64,000 bases of DNA from Paracoccus maritimus (GCF_025195095.1 NZ_JANAVZ010000011.1:1-64000), one strand, 5' to 3'. Shown: positions 43,781 through 53,564, counted from the stretch's first letter. Numbers and translations are program-made. Notes: generated by a model from the sequence alone, not told the origin.

Positions 43781-44115
43781 CCGGTCGTACCCGCGTCAGC
43801 ATCCCCGACAGCCGGGGCAGGGGAGGCAGAGCCCTCCGCGTTCTCCTCACCCGATCCTGCCGCATCGCGTTCCGCGCTCCAGCCTTCGAAGGCTTTCCGG
43901 TCCTGGTCGCGGGGCAGGTTGCGGATCAGCCGGTCGAGCATCCGGGCGGCGGCATCGTCGCGCCCCGCGAGATCGATCAGCGCCCCGCCGAGGATGACCT
44001 TGCGGCGGGTATCGAGCTTGCGCTGTTTTGCGGATTCCCGGTTCTTCAGCGCCTGCAACCTTGCCTTGGCCTGGGCATAACGCTTCTCGGCGCGTTCGAG
44101 CTCGGTTTCCGCCAT
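43777..44115 (-). CDS. TraD-like mobilisation accessory protein, copy 2
   Basis: This 112-residue protein is identical to the copy at 14420-14758, including RKLDTRRKVILGGALIDLA. The stop overlaps the traG start. It should assist relaxase action at the adjacent oriT. Confidence 0.8.
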   Translation of the reverse strand: MAETELERAEKRYAQAKARLQALKNRESAKQRKLDTRRKVILGGALIDLAGRDDAAARMLDRLIRNLPRDQDRKAFEGWSAERDAAGSGEENAEGSASPAPAVGDADAGTTG

Positions 44116-44760
44116 GGGAATGATCTCCGTGATAAAATGAGCCAAGTTGAAACGGTGCTTGCCAGCACAACCGGTAGCGCGTACCCGTAGGCCTCTAAAG
44201 GACAAGGGCGCACTTATGCAAACTCTCAACCTGAGGTTTCGAGATTTGCGTGCGATCTCCCCGGGGCAAAGCCCCGGCCGATGGCGAACCCCGTCGATGC
44301 GACGCGCATCGAGATGGAACGGCGCGCCGCCCCTTCCAAACCATCCCGGGCCAACATGGGCTGTTGGATTGCCCGCCGGCGCGCAGGGCCTCTTCCGCCT
44401 CGACTGGCCCTTTGCGGGCGGTCTGGCGTCAGAGTCGGCGCGCCGGATGCCACGGATCTCGTGGGGCCATGGTGGCCCCGATCCGCGCCAGGCACGCAAG
44501 CTGCGCGCCGCCTGTGCCATGCGCCGGCCTGCCGCCAGTTATGGGGCAGGGCAGGCGGTGGCGCGGTACAGGAGAGCCTGGCACTCGACGGTCCTGCTGA
44601 CCGTCTCGGCCGGGCTATCTTTTCCGCTCCCTGCCCAGCCTTCCGGGGGGCGGCAGGGAACGGAAAAGATCGGCGTCCCCGATCATCCTCTGCCGCGCAT
44701 TTTGGCGGGCAGATGGACGGCAGGGGAACGCCGACGGTCGTCACCGGAGGAGGGCGCGGC
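44116..44760. other. Origin of transfer region, copy 2
   Basis: This region is identical to 14759-15403. The nic-like sequence GCATAAGTGCGCCCTT is on the minus strand at 44204-44219, and the long hairpin before mobA is at 44617-44670. Two oriT sites in direct orientation on one molecule could also be substrates for relaxase-mediated site-specific recombination. Confidence 0.75.
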
Positions 44761-45921
44761 ATGGCCAGCTACCATCTCTCGGTAAAGACCGTGAAGCGGT
44801 CGGCCGGCCGCTCGGCGACAGCGGCCGCGGCCTATCGCTCCGGCTCTGTCATTGTCTGCCACCGGGAGGGGCGCGTGCATGACTATTCCGCCAAGGGCGG
44901 CGTGGCGGAGACCTTCATCGTCGTGCCGGAGGATTCGCCGGTCTGGGCGCAGGACCGGGCCGCGCTGTGGAATGCCGCCGAGGCGCGCGAGACCCGCCGC
45001 AATTCCGTCACCGCCCGCGAATGGGAGCTGGCCCTGCCGGTCGAGATATCCGATGCCGACCGCTCGGCGATCGCCCGCGACTTCGCGCAGGCCCTGGTCG
45101 ATCGCTACGGCGTGGCGGCCGATGTGGCGATCCATGCGCCGCATCGCGAGGGCGACCAGCGCAACCACCATGCCCATGTGCTGACCACCACGCGGGCGCT
45201 TGGCGCCGGGGGGCTGGGCGCCAAGACCCGCATTCTCGATGCCGCGCAGACTGGCGGCGCGGAGATCGAGGAAATGCGGGCGCTCTGGGGCCAACTGCAG
45301 AACCGGGCGTTGGAGCGCGCCGGCGTGGGAGAGCGGGTCGATCATCGCTCGCTGGAGGCGCAGCGCGCCGTGGCGCTGGAGCAGGGCGATGCGCTGGCGG
45401 CCGAGACACTGGACCGGGCGCCAGAAGTGAAGCTGGGGCCGGCGGCCAACGCGATGGAGCGCCGCGAGATGCGCGCGGCCGCGGCCGAGGGCCGGGATTA
45501 CGTGCCGGTGACGGAACGGGGGGCGAAGGTGCACGCCGCCCGCCAGGCGCGGGCGCTCTTCGCCGAAATGCGGGAGCGGTTGGAGATCGCGCGCGACGCC
45601 TACGGGATCGCCCGTGAGCAGGGCGAGGGGCGGGTCAGTGCCGGGCTGGCCGCGCTCAGGGCCGCCGTGGGGAAGGACGGGGTCGGTGAGGAGCTGGGGG
45701 AGGGTAGCGATGCCGGCGACTTGCGCGACAGGCTGGCGGAGATCATCGGGAAAGGTGCACGGGATGGGCGCACGCAATCACAGAAGGGGGTCAATGAGCG
45801 GCTGGCCGATCTGCTCGGGAAAGAGCAGGAGGCGCGTGAACAGTCCGATGTTGGCGAGGAGCGCGGCAAGGAACGGAGTCGAAGCATTGGGCTGGAGCGC
45901 GATGATGGGCTCGAGTTGTAA
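44761..45921 (+). CDS. mobA: MobA/MobL-family MOBQ relaxase, copy 2
   Basis: This 386-residue protein is identical to copy 1 through about residue 336 (AAAAYRSG and HREGDQRNHHAHVL motifs retained). It then has its own acidic C-terminus ending RDDGLEL. It starts at the ATG at 44761 after AGGAGGG. Either relaxase should recognise both oriT copies. Confidence 0.92.
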   Translation: MASYHLSVKTVKRSAGRSATAAAAYRSGSVIVCHREGRVHDYSAKGGVAETFIVVPEDSPVWAQDRAALWNAAEARETRRNSVTAREWELALPVEISDADRSAIARDFAQALVDRYGVAADVAIHAPHREGDQRNHHAHVLTTTRALGAGGLGAKTRILDAAQTGGAEIEEMRALWGQLQNRALERAGVGERVDHRSLEAQRAVALEQGDALAAETLDRAPEVKLGPAANAMERREMRAAAAEGRDYVPVTERGAKVHAARQARALFAEMRERLEIARDAYGIAREQGEGRVSAGLAALRAAVGKDGVGEELGEGSDAGDLRDRLAEIIGKGARDGRTQSQKGVNERLADLLGKEQEAREQSDVGEERGKERSRSIGLERDDGLEL

Positions 45922-46005
45922 AAGCGCACCAAGGCGGGCTAATAACCTGCGCGACAACGTCACGGCTCAGCGGAGCGTGTTCGAGTTCTCCGAATAGAGG
46001 TGGTC

Positions 46006-46134
46006 ATGCAGTGCACATGGGAGATTGATCAAGCTGACATTGATAGTGTGAAGAAAATTCTCAAAAAGCATGACGCGAACCCTTTTGTACAGGATAGGCC
46101 CAACAGGCCCGAACGTGCATATATGGACATTTGA
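46006..46134 (+). CDS. Short ORF, probable 5' remnant of a truncated gene
   Basis: The 42-codon frame starts MQCTWEIDQADIDSVKKILK with a GAGG ribosome-binding site five bases before the ATG, and ends at 46134 shortly before the Tn3 remnant. The content looks like the N-terminus of a real protein (NPFVQDRPNRPERAY), cut off where transposon debris begins. No family is assigned. Confidence 0.4.
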   Translation: MQCTWEIDQADIDSVKKILKKHDANPFVQDRPNRPERAYMDI

Positions 46135-46161
46135 AGGAACATATAGCGAACGAACTGACTG

Positions 46162-46740
46162 TTGACCGTGTGGTCCGAAGTCGGGAGGCTGCTTCTGGCA
46201 TGGTTGGGGGTTGGCGAGTTGGAACGGTCATTTGTCGAGGTTTGGAGCCTGCCCTTCGATGACGTGGGATTGATCGAGGGTGTCAATCGTTCTGGCCGTG
46301 TATGGTTTGCGTTTCAGCTGAGCTTTTTCCGGGAGCGGTCGCGCTTTCCGTGCCGGTCGGGCGATGTCCCGGCCGATGTTGTGCAATACCTTTGCGAACA
46401 ACTGGGAATCGCAGCCCCAGACGAACGGGATTTCGAGTACGGTCATGTGACCGCGCGCAGGCACCGGGCGGCAATCTTGCGACATTTGGGTATTCGTCGC
46501 GCCACGGATCGGGACCGGCAGGCGTTGCGGGGCGAACTGGCCGAGATGTTTCAGGGGGCTTTCTGGAAGATCGAGAACCAGGTCGAACTCGGGTATCGCA
46601 AGAGCCGCGCGCGGGGATATTTCGTGCCGTCGGACAAGATCATGGAGCGGTTGGTGCGCGGGGCTCGGCACGATGCCGTTGAAAACCTTCTTGCGAGGAT
46701 TGCCGAGACTGTCCGGAATTCTGTGCCCCGGCGCGTTGGA
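46162..46740 (+). pseudogene. Tn3-family transposase N-terminal remnant
   Basis: The frame matches the N-terminal DUF4158-type domain of Tn3 transposases (GRVWFAFQLSFFRERSRFPC, ADVVQYLCEQLGI, TARRHRAAILRHLGIRRATD, FVPSDKIMERLV). It breaks off at about 46740, where antisense IS256 sequence begins. The DDE catalytic domain is absent. The apparent C-terminal extension of the ORF to 47034 runs through other elements and is not genuine. Confidence 0.75.
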
Positions 46741-46935
46741 TTACGCCATTGGGAAGCGGTCCTCGAACATGATGGCGAGCTGGCTTTTCACTGCGTGCCA
46801 CTCGCGCACCGAGCGCTTCCACTCCTGAGAAGTAGCATTCAGGGCCAGATAGATCAATTTCGCCGCCGCTTCGTCGCTGGGGAAATGCCCCCGTGTGCGG
46901 ACGGCCCGGCGGATCTTCGAATTCAGCGCCTCTAC
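46741..46935 (-). pseudogene. IS256-family transposase C-terminal remnant
   Basis: On the minus strand the frame reads VEALNSKIRRAVRTRGHFPS, then KLIYLALNATSQEWKRSVRE, and ends IMFEDRFPMA, the C-terminus of an IS256 transposase including the catalytic-Glu helix. The rest was removed when IS5 inserted at 46936. It belongs to a different subgroup from the fragment at 130-795. Confidence 0.75.
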
Positions 46936-47757
46936 GGGGCGCTGTTGCACAAATCGGGGCCTGAGCGGAGTTCCCCTTTCCCCGGACGGACTTATCCTAC
47001 GGGCACAGTGACAGGAATTCCGAGGGCGGTGTAGCCGTTGAGTACGGCGATGCGAACCTGGAGTTCCGCGACCTGGCGGTCGAAGTCGCGCGCCATCAAG
47101 GATTGGCCGAGCAGCTTGATGCAGTTCATCTTTGCCTCGACACGGCTTCGGCGATGGTAGCCGCTCCATCGTCGCCAAAGGGCCGGGCCCAGGTGCTTCG
47201 TGGCGCGCAGGGCGTCATTGCGTGCGATGGCACCCGGGCTCGTGGGCTTCCAGGGCTTGGCATTCTTGCGTGGTGGAATGACAGCAGCGGCGTCTCTAGC
47301 GGCGATTGCCTCGTGGCATTTGCGGGTGTCATAGGCGCCGTCGGCAGTCACGGAACCGATCTGTTCCTCTGCCGGGATCTGATCGAGCAGGTCAGGCAGG
47401 ATGGGTGCGTCACCGATGTTGCTGCCGGTGATCTCGACGGCCCGCACCTCCAGCGTTTCCTCATCAATGCCGATATGTATCTTGCGCCAGATACGTCGTT
47501 TGGGGCCGCCGTGCTTGCGGGCGTTCCACTCGCCTTCACCCTCGGCCTTGATGCCGGTGCTGTCGATCAGGAGGTTCAGCGGACCCGTGCCGCCGCGATA
47601 GGGGATGTTTACGTTCAGCGTCCGCTGGCGACGGCACAGGGTGCTGAAGTCCGGTACGGTCCAGTCCATCCCGATCAGCCGAAGAAGGCTCTGCATGAAG
47701 CCTGTGAACCGCCCCGGGTTTGCCGGAGGCTCCAACTCTTGAGTAGGATAGAGCATC

Positions 47758-48081
47758 ATGAGCAAGACCACGAACAAGTTTTCCCCCGAAGTGCGTGAGC
47801 GCGCCGTGCGGATGGTTCTCGACAACGAGGGGCAGCACGGATCTCGCTGGCAGGCGATCACGTCGATCGCAGCAAAGATCGGCTGCTCGGCGAACACGCT
47901 GAACGACTGGGTCAAGAAGGCTGAGATCGACAGCGGCAAGCGTTCAGGCGTTCCCAGCGAGATGGCCGAGAGAATGAAGGCGCTGGAGCGGGAGAACCGC
48001 GAACTGCGTCAGGCCAACGAGATACTTCGGAAGGCGTCGGCGTATTTTGCGATGGCGAAGCTCGACCGCCGGTCGAAGTGA
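47758..48081 (+). CDS. IS3-family transposase OrfA
   Basis: This 107-residue protein has a helix-turn-helix ([20 protein letters not shown]) followed by a leucine-zipper region ([20 protein letters not shown]). It binds the element ends. The stop overlaps the OrfB start by four bases (GTGA), and in this family OrfA and OrfB are usually fused by a -1 ribosomal frameshift. Confidence 0.95.
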   Translation: MSKTTNKFSPEVRERAVRMVLDNEGQHGSRWQAITSIAAKIGCSANTLNDWVKKAEIDSGKRSGVPSEMAERMKALERENRELRQANEILRKASAYFAMAKLDRRSK

Positions 48082-48986
48082 TGGTGGATTTCATTGAGGC
48101 GCATCGTGATGCGCATGGGGTCGAGCCGATCTGCAGGGTGCTGCCGATCGCCCCCTCCACCTACTATGATCATCTTGCGAAGCGGGCCAATCCGGCCCGC
48201 TTGTCGGACCGTGCCCGTCGTGATGCCGCCCTGCGGCCCGAGATCGAACGCGTCTGGGAGGAGAACTACAAGGTCTACGGCGTCCGTAAGGTCTGGCGGC
48301 AGCTTTTCCGGGAAGGCTTCGTTGCCGCGCGTTGCACGGTGGCACGGCTCATGCGGGACATGGACATCCAGGGCATCATCCGCGGCAAACCGCATCGGAC
48401 AACGATCCCCGACAAGAAGGCCCCGTGTCCTCTGGACAAGGTGAACCGCGAGTTCCGCGTCCCGGCTCCCAACATGCTCTGGGTCAGCGACTTCACCTAT
48501 GTCGCCACCTGGAAGGGGTTCGTATATGTCGCTTTCGTCATCGACGCCTATGCGCGCAAGATCGTCGGCTGGCGCGCCAGCACCTCGGCGCAGACTGGTT
48601 TTGTCTTGGATGCACTGGAGCAGGCAGTCCATGACCGAAGGCCGACAAAGGCCATGGGGCTGGTCCATCATAGCGATCGCGGCTCGCAATATCTGTCCAT
48701 TCGCTACACCGAAAGGCTGGGCGAAGCCGGCATCGAACCATCGGTCGGCAGTGTTGGCGACAGCTATGACAATGCCTTGGCCGAAACGATCAACGGCCTC
48801 TACAAGGCCGAAGTCATTCATCGTCGCGGCCCATGGCGCAGCTTCGAGGCCGTCGAATATGCCACCCTCGAATGGGTCGACTGGTTCAACAACCGCCGCC
48901 TGCTCGAGCCCATCGGGAATATCCCACCAGCCGAGGCAGAAGCCAACTTCTACGCAGCTCTGGAAACTGAAGAGATGGCCGCGTAA
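48078..48986 (+). CDS. IS3-family transposase OrfB
   Basis: This 302-residue catalytic subunit has the DDE(35)E integrase-type core: Asp in [13 protein letters not shown], Asp in [13 protein letters not shown] and Glu in [17 protein letters not shown]. It starts with GTG at 48078 overlapping orfA. All catalytic residues are present, so the element is probably active. Confidence 0.95.
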   Translation: MMVDFIEAHRDAHGVEPICRVLPIAPSTYYDHLAKRANPARLSDRARRDAALRPEIERVWEENYKVYGVRKVWRQLFREGFVAARCTVARLMRDMDIQGIIRGKPHRTTIPDKKAPCPLDKVNREFRVPAPNMLWVSDFTYVATWKGFVYVAFVIDAYARKIVGWRASTSAQTGFVLDALEQAVHDRRPTKAMGLVHHSDRGSQYLSIRYTERLGEAGIEPSVGSVGDSYDNALAETINGLYKAEVIHRRGPWRSFEAVEYATLEWVDWFNNRRLLEPIGNIPPAEAEANFYAALETEEMAA

Positions 48987-49313
48987 CTAACGACAATCAG
49001 CCTCCGGCAAACCCGGGGCGGTTCACTGTCGTCTGTCTCAGCGGCATGCCGAACAGCACCTTCATGGTCAGGCAGGTCTGGATCGCGGCATCACTGAAAC
49101 TCGGCTGCCGCCCACGTTTTCCGGTTGGAGGCGGCTTCCACACCATTTCGGGATCGAACCAGATCGTCAGCGATCCTCGTTGCTTCAACGCTTCGTTATA
49201 GGTCGACCAGTTCGTGGTCTTGTACTTCGTGGGGGCCCAACTGCTCATTCCCTCGAGCTATCATGCTGGATTCACGCAGTGAATCCCCCAACCGATTTCT
49301 GCAACAAGGCCCC

Positions 49314-49455
49314 ATGCACCTGAAACACATTCTTCGCCAGATCGAGCCCGACCGTGATAATCTCCAACATGACCGCTCCCCTTGTGGATCGTTGCAGACC
49401 CACCTTGGCACATCAGATGCCTTTGGGTGGCGGTCACATCATCAACGCCCATCAG
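49314..49455 (-). pseudogene. IS110-family left-end remnant with transposase N-terminus
   Basis: On the minus strand an ATG at 49370 starts MLEIITVGLDLAKNVFQVHG, an IS110 transposase N-terminus, cut off by the IS5 end at 49313. Upstream, 49426-49451 carries a GGCGTTGATGATGTGACCGCC-like end (first 20: GGCGTTGATGATGTGACCGC) matching the repeat of the IS110 element at 24861. Only this end survives. Confidence 0.75.
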
Positions 49456-49966
49456 ACCAGCCGACAAACACGATTGCTACCAATTATCTCGTATCGTGTA
49501 GGTTTTATAGTCAATTAACATGGAGATCTTATGAAATTTACTGCCTTTCGGGCAGTGCTCAACAGAAAGAAATCTTCTCAGTACCAATAAAACGGCAATT
49601 GGCAACCCGTCTATAGTATCCGATATTTGCGACGCAAGAGTATCTGAATTGATACTATCCTCCTTAAGCATGAGAATTTTTTTATTATTCTGGTCGGGGG
49701 AGATATTATTGAGTAAATATGTAATATTACTCTTCCAGATAGCCTTGCTCTTAAAAGGAGAGGGGACATGATAAATTTAAATGACAAAATTAAAAATTAA
49801 GATTGGTCTTTCCAGAAACATTGTGAACCCCTTGTAGCATTCAGTGCTTACTCTTTTATTGGTCGAAAATCCGTGTCCAGCTCTAACCAAAGTCATCAGC
49901 CGATTTGTGTAAAAGAGTCTGATCTGATTTGTCGACGCAACTACCCTGCCTGCATAGATGTGATGA
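49456..49966. other. AT-rich non-coding region before the polysaccharide genes
   Basis: I see no supported gene in these 511 bases. The stretch is much more AT-rich than the fnl genes next to it. ORFs of 60-90 codons lack ribosome-binding sites or recognisable content. It lies downstream of wbuB and may be a degraded foreign fragment left by the mobile elements. Confidence 0.45.
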
Positions 49967-51244
49967 TCATGCCTTCGCTTCTTCCTCCAGCCATGATTCC
50001 AGCTTGTCATAGACCAAGTCGCGCCGGTAATGGGCATCATAGAACGCGCGGGCGGCCAAGCCCATCTTAGCTCGTTCTTCGGGCGACATGGCCATCAGCG
50101 ACAACACGGCGGATTTCAGCGCCTCGACATTGCCGGGCGCGACGGCGATGCCCCCCCCCGAAGCAGTCACGACGCGGGCGCCCTCTCCTGCCAACGCCGC
50201 AAGCACCGGTTTCTGGCAAGCCATGTAGCATTGTACCTTGTAGGGGACGGTCAGATTGAAAATGTCGTTTTCCTTCAGGCTGACCAGAAGCGCATCAGCA
50301 TGTGCGAAAAAATCGGGCATCGTTTCCTCGGGGTGGCGCCCTAGAAGAAGGAAGCGATCCTCTATCTCCAATTCAGCTACACGAGCCTTAACCCGGTCGA
50401 AATCACGCCCACTTCCTAAGATTACCCATCGTAAATCCTTTCGTTCGCGCAGTGCCTCGGCTGCGGCAAGGATAGTATCGAAGTTCTGGCTTTCACCGAT
50501 ATTGCCTGCGAACATTACCGTGAACTGGCTTGGCGCCCAGGGCAGACCGCGATCAGCGGCCCGCTCGGGCGTCAGCGGCCGGAACATGGCTGGCGCCGTG
50601 TTTGGAAGAACCCGGATCCGGTCCGCCGGAATCCCGAACCGCGTGATCATCGGTGGAAAGGCGGCGCTCTGGACCAGGACTAGATCGGCGCGGCGCAGAA
50701 TCCATCCCGAAACCCAGGTCAGCGGCCGGACGATCAATGGATTATTCAGCTTCAGCGTGTAAATGGCGCTTTCTGGCCAAATGTCCTGCACCCAGCAGAC
50801 CAGGGGGCTGCGATGCCGCCGCGCTAGTACGATCGCCGGAAGGGCCTGGAACACCGGCGAGGTGAGCGAGGTGAAGATTACGTCGGGACGGTTGCGCAGT
50901 CGCCAAAGCGCAGTCCAGCTGCCGGTCACCGGGAATGTCAGGTAATTGAACAGAAGCTGCAGCTTGCTTTTGCCGCGAGCCACAGACCGGGCGCGATGCA
51001 CACGGGCGCCGCGCCAACTCTCCTCGCGGCGCTCGCGGTTGGAATAACCCTCGAAGAAGGTCTCACGCCCGTAATTGGGCACTCCCGTCACCACGCTCAC
51101 GTCGTGGCCCCGTTGGACCAGATCCTCGACGATGGCGTTGTTGCTGAACTGTTCGGGAAAGAAATACTGCGCCACGAAGGCGATTGACAGCCCGCGCCGA
51201 CCGGGCGGGGCCTTCGGATCGGTGTCGGCAGCGGGCTGGGTCAT
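49967..51244 (-). CDS. wbuB: WbuB-type glycosyltransferase family 4 (L-FucNAc transferase)
   Basis: This 425-residue GT-B enzyme starts its catalytic fold at IAFVAQYFFPEQFSNNAIVE. The C-terminal donor-binding region has FTVMFAGNIGESQNFDTILA and a terminal domain with GGGIAVAPGNVEALKSAV. WbuB proteins usually follow fnlABC and transfer L-FucNAc to the lipid-linked GlcNAc. Here it overlaps fnlC by four bases in that same order. The donor sugar is inferred from context. Confidence 0.85.
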   Translation of the reverse strand: MTQPAADTDPKAPPGRRGLSIAFVAQYFFPEQFSNNAIVEDLVQRGHDVSVVTGVPNYGRETFFEGYSNRERREESWRGARVHRARSVARGKSKLQLLFNYLTFPVTGSWTALWRLRNRPDVIFTSLTSPVFQALPAIVLARRHRSPLVCWVQDIWPESAIYTLKLNNPLIVRPLTWVSGWILRRADLVLVQSAAFPPMITRFGIPADRIRVLPNTAPAMFRPLTPERAADRGLPWAPSQFTVMFAGNIGESQNFDTILAAAEALRERKDLRWVILGSGRDFDRVKARVAELEIEDRFLLLGRHPEETMPDFFAHADALLVSLKENDIFNLTVPYKVQCYMACQKPVLAALAGEGARVVTASGGGIAVAPGNVEALKSAVLSLMAMSPEERAKMGLAARAFYDAHYRRDLVYDKLESWLEEEAKA

Positions 51245-52395
51245 GTCAGGTCGTTCTGCCGGATTCCGTCCCAGGCGTTCGACAGCCGGGCGGTGCCGGC
51301 GATCAGGCTCAGCACTCGTTCTGAGGTATTAAGGATGGTATAATCCTCGGGCAGGGGGTGGGGAATGCCGGCTTCGACCCGTTCCGCATGAAGCCGGGTC
51401 GTCATGGCCACAGCCTCACGAATGGTATCGCGGTTCAGGCCGGTGACGACGATGCAGCCCGCATCCAGGCCCTCAGGACGTTCGATGGCATCGCGGGGGG
51501 TGATCGCCGGAAAGCCCAGGATCGAGCTTTCCTCGGCGATGGTGCCGCTGTCCGAAATCACGCAGAAGGCCGATTTCTGCAGCTTGTTGTAATCGATGAA
51601 GCCGAAGGGCGTCATGTATTGCACACGCCCGTCGATCTCGGCATCCTCCAGGGCTTCAATACGCTTACGGGTGCGCGGATGGGTCGAGACGATGACCGGC
51701 ATGTCGTATTCCGCCGCCAAGGCGTTCAGCGTGCCCAGCAACGTACGCAGACGCGCGCTGTTGTCCACGTTCTCTTCGCGGTGCAGCGAAACGACGAAAT
51801 ACCGTCCCTGCTCCAGCGACAGCCGGGCCAGTGCGTCCGAAGCCTCTATTTTCCGGGCGTAATGGGTCAGCACCTCACGCATCGGCGATCCGGTCAGATA
51901 GATCCGGCGGTGCTGGATGCCCTCGGACAGCAGATGGCGGCGGGCATGTTCGGTATAGACCAGGTTGAAATCGGCGATATGGTCCACCAGCTTGCGATTG
52001 GTTTCCTCGGGCACGTTGCGGTCGAAGGACCGGTTGCCTGCCTCCATGTGATAGACGGGCACCTTCAGGCGGCGGGCAATTATGGCCGAGATGGCCGAGT
52101 TGGTGTCACCCAGGATCAGGACCGCATCGGGTTTTTCCGCGCGGATCACCTTTTCACTTTCAATCAGGATCTTGCCCAGTGTTTCACCCAGCGTCCCGCC
52201 GCCGGTTCCCAGGAAATGATCCGGCTTGCGCACGTCAAGTTCGTTGAAGAAGATATCGTTCAGGCTGTAATCCCAGTTCTGTCCGGTATGGACGATCCGA
52301 TGATCGGTATGGGCGTCCAGCCGCGCCATCACGCGGGACAGGCGGATGATTTCGGGACGCGTCCCGAGGATCGTCATGACTTTCAGCTTGCTCAC
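51241..52395 (-). CDS. fnlC: UDP-2-acetamido-2,6-dideoxy-L-talose 2-epimerase (FnlC/CapG)
   Basis: This 384-residue protein belongs to the WecB-type non-hydrolysing 2-epimerase fold (TILGTRPEIIRLSRVMARLD, HMEAGNRSFDRNVPEETNRK, VSLHREENVDN, SDSGTIAEESSILGFPAI). The start TGQNWDYSLNDIFFNEL is typical of FnlC/CapG rather than WecB proper. It makes UDP-L-FucNAc in the last step of that pathway. It overlaps both neighbours by four bases. Confidence 0.88.
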   Translation of the reverse strand: MSKLKVMTILGTRPEIIRLSRVMARLDAHTDHRIVHTGQNWDYSLNDIFFNELDVRKPDHFLGTGGGTLGETLGKILIESEKVIRAEKPDAVLILGDTNSAISAIIARRLKVPVYHMEAGNRSFDRNVPEETNRKLVDHIADFNLVYTEHARRHLLSEGIQHRRIYLTGSPMREVLTHYARKIEASDALARLSLEQGRYFVVSLHREENVDNSARLRTLLGTLNALAAEYDMPVIVSTHPRTRKRIEALEDAEIDGRVQYMTPFGFIDYNKLQKSAFCVISDSGTIAEESSILGFPAITPRDAIERPEGLDAGCIVVTGLNRDTIREAVAMTTRLHAERVEAGIPHPLPEDYTILNTSERVLSLIAGTARLSNAWDGIRQNDLT

Positions 52396-53564
52396 GGGGA
52401 TTCCTTAAGAACCGGATCAAAGTAGGTGTCGGGCGCGGCCGGGTCGAACAGATCATGGGTCCAGAACAACGTCAGCAGCGGCCGGTTCCCGACATTCTCG
52501 ATTGAATGGGTGTGCAGGGTCGGCATATCCACCGGCGCCGGTTTCCGTCCGCTGACCCGGTATGTCCAGACCGGACCGCCCAAGACGCGGCGGATGCGGA
52601 TAATTGCCTCACCCTCAAGAACGAGGAAGCGTTCGATCTTGTGCAGGTGGAAATGATTGCCCCGCGTGATGCCGGGCTGCGTCCAACTTGCAAAGCTCTG
52701 CCCGCCGCCGCCACCTTTCACTGTCTCGAATAATGTTCCTCGAACATCGGTGTGGAGACGCAAAGGGCGCGGGAAGGACTGTGGATAAAGCGCGGCTCGA
52801 TAACTGTTGAACAGATCACGAATAAAGGGCTGAGACAGATCCGGGAGCAAGTTCACTGCGTAGTCGGCATGAAATCGCCGCAGGGTGTCGAACAGCGAGG
52901 GCACTTCCGTTGGGCGTGGGGCAGGGACTAGTTCGCCCTGCAGTCCCTGCATTGCAGCGTCGATGGTGACCTGCGCCGCTGTTCCTGCATAAAGAAGCTG
53001 AACCCTACCTGCCGGGTCGACATTTGGGGTTTCTTCCCGGATCACCTTGTCGATGAAGGTGGCGGTGACGTTGTTGTAGTTCGGCCGCGCGCACTCTCCG
53101 AAAATGTGGGGCAGGATCATGTCGGTGAAGCCGCCGCCGATTCCGGCCAGAATTTCGGCGGCTTGGCGCTTGGCTTGCCCATAGACGGACGTTCCCTGCG
53201 CATGGGTCGAATTGGCATAGACCACATGTGGAGTTGCGCCCTGTGCGCGGCAAATATTAGCCAGGCGCCGCGCAATGGCCACATTGCCCTCGATCTCGGT
53301 ATCCGAGCCTCGGTTGACGCCCGCAAAATGCAAAACGCTCTCTGAGCCCGAGACCGCCTTGCTCAGCACTGCGTCGTCCTGAAAGGCTGCGCGATCCAAC
53401 TGGACGATCTCAAAGGGCTCGGTCTCGTTCCGGTAGCGGGCCATGCAGTTGGCCGCGTGAAGCCGCGCAGACGCATGCCAGCCGAGCAGGCCCGCCGCGC
53501 CGGTCACGACGATCTTTCGCAACCTGTGCGGTCTCTCCGCCGGAACGTTCGCCTCGTTCGCCAT
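52392..53564 (-). CDS. fnlB: UDP-2-acetamido-2,6-dideoxy-hexulose reductase (FnlB/CapF)
   Basis: This 390-residue bifunctional protein has an N-terminal short-chain dehydrogenase domain (VVTGAAGLLGWHASARLHAA) and a C-terminal cupin (GITRGNHFHLHKIERFLVLE). This is the CapF arrangement, in which the cupin binds zinc and performs C3 epimerisation before reduction at C4. It sits between fnlA and fnlC in the operon. Confidence 0.88.
   Translation of the reverse strand: MANEANVPAERPHRLRKIVVTGAAGLLGWHASARLHAANCMARYRNETEPFEIVQLDRAAFQDDAVLSKAVSGSESVLHFAGVNRGSDTEIEGNVAIARRLANICRAQGATPHVVYANSTHAQGTSVYGQAKRQAAEILAGIGGGFTDMILPHIFGECARPNYNNVTATFIDKVIREETPNVDPAGRVQLLYAGTAAQVTIDAAMQGLQGELVPAPRPTEVPSLFDTLRRFHADYAVNLLPDLSQPFIRDLFNSYRAALYPQSFPRPLRLHTDVRGTLFETVKGGGGGQSFASWTQPGITRGNHFHLHKIERFLVLEGEAIIRIRRVLGGPVWTYRVSGRKPAPVDMPTLHTHSIENVGNRPLLTLFWTHDLFDPAAPDTYFDPVLKESP

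Larger units (their letters stand above)
43474..45769. repeat. Long direct repeat, copy 2 (traD-oriT-mobA block)
   Basis: This is the second copy of the 2.3 kb segment described at 14117-16412, in the same orientation and with no differences seen by eye. It is associated with the intact coupling protein and replicon 2. Confidence 0.85.
47705..49025 (+). mobile_element. Intact IS3-family element
   Basis: Perfect 25-base terminal inverted repeats (TGAACCGCCCCGGGTTTGCC... at 47705 and its complement ending at 49025) enclose two overlapping ORFs. The 3-base direct duplication CTG flanks it at 47702-47704 and 49026-49028. The length is 1321 bases. Its orfA is the source of the fragment at the very start of the window. 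Confidence 0.95.
46992..49248 (-). pseudogene. IS5-family transposase split by IS3
   Basis: The N-terminal part (49248-49026) begins MSSWAPTKYKTTNWSTYNEA and runs to GMPLRQTT. The C-terminal part resumes at 47701 with [20 protein letters not shown] and includes [19 protein letters not shown] and the [12 protein letters not shown] region. Joining the two after removing IS3 and one CTG duplication gives 223 + 710 = 933 bases, an open frame of 310 residues. The gene was intact before IS3 inserted. Confidence 0.88.
46936..49313. mobile_element. IS5-family element interrupted by IS3
   Basis: Similar imperfect ends, GGGGCGCTGTTGCACAAATC at 46936 and the complement of GATTTCTGCAACAAGGCCCC ending at 49313, bound the element. 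After removal of the IS3 insert and one 3-base duplication it is about 1054 bases, as in the IS903 group. The flanks show no target duplication: one side is IS256 remnant, the other IS110 remnant. Further deletion or recombination therefore took place here. Confidence 0.75.

Noticed and set aside
42014-44080. 688-codon plus-strand ORF opposite traG and traD
   Set aside because: It is antisense to genes with clear Walker motifs and is Gln/Gly/His/Arg-rich, as expected for the complement of high-GC coding DNA.
46029-46286. 85-codon minus-strand ORF
   Set aside because: It crosses the Tn3 transposase remnant in antisense and has no recognisable content.
49477-49671. 64-codon minus-strand ORF in the AT-rich gap
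   Set aside because: No ribosome-binding site or family; ORFs of this length are expected by chance here.
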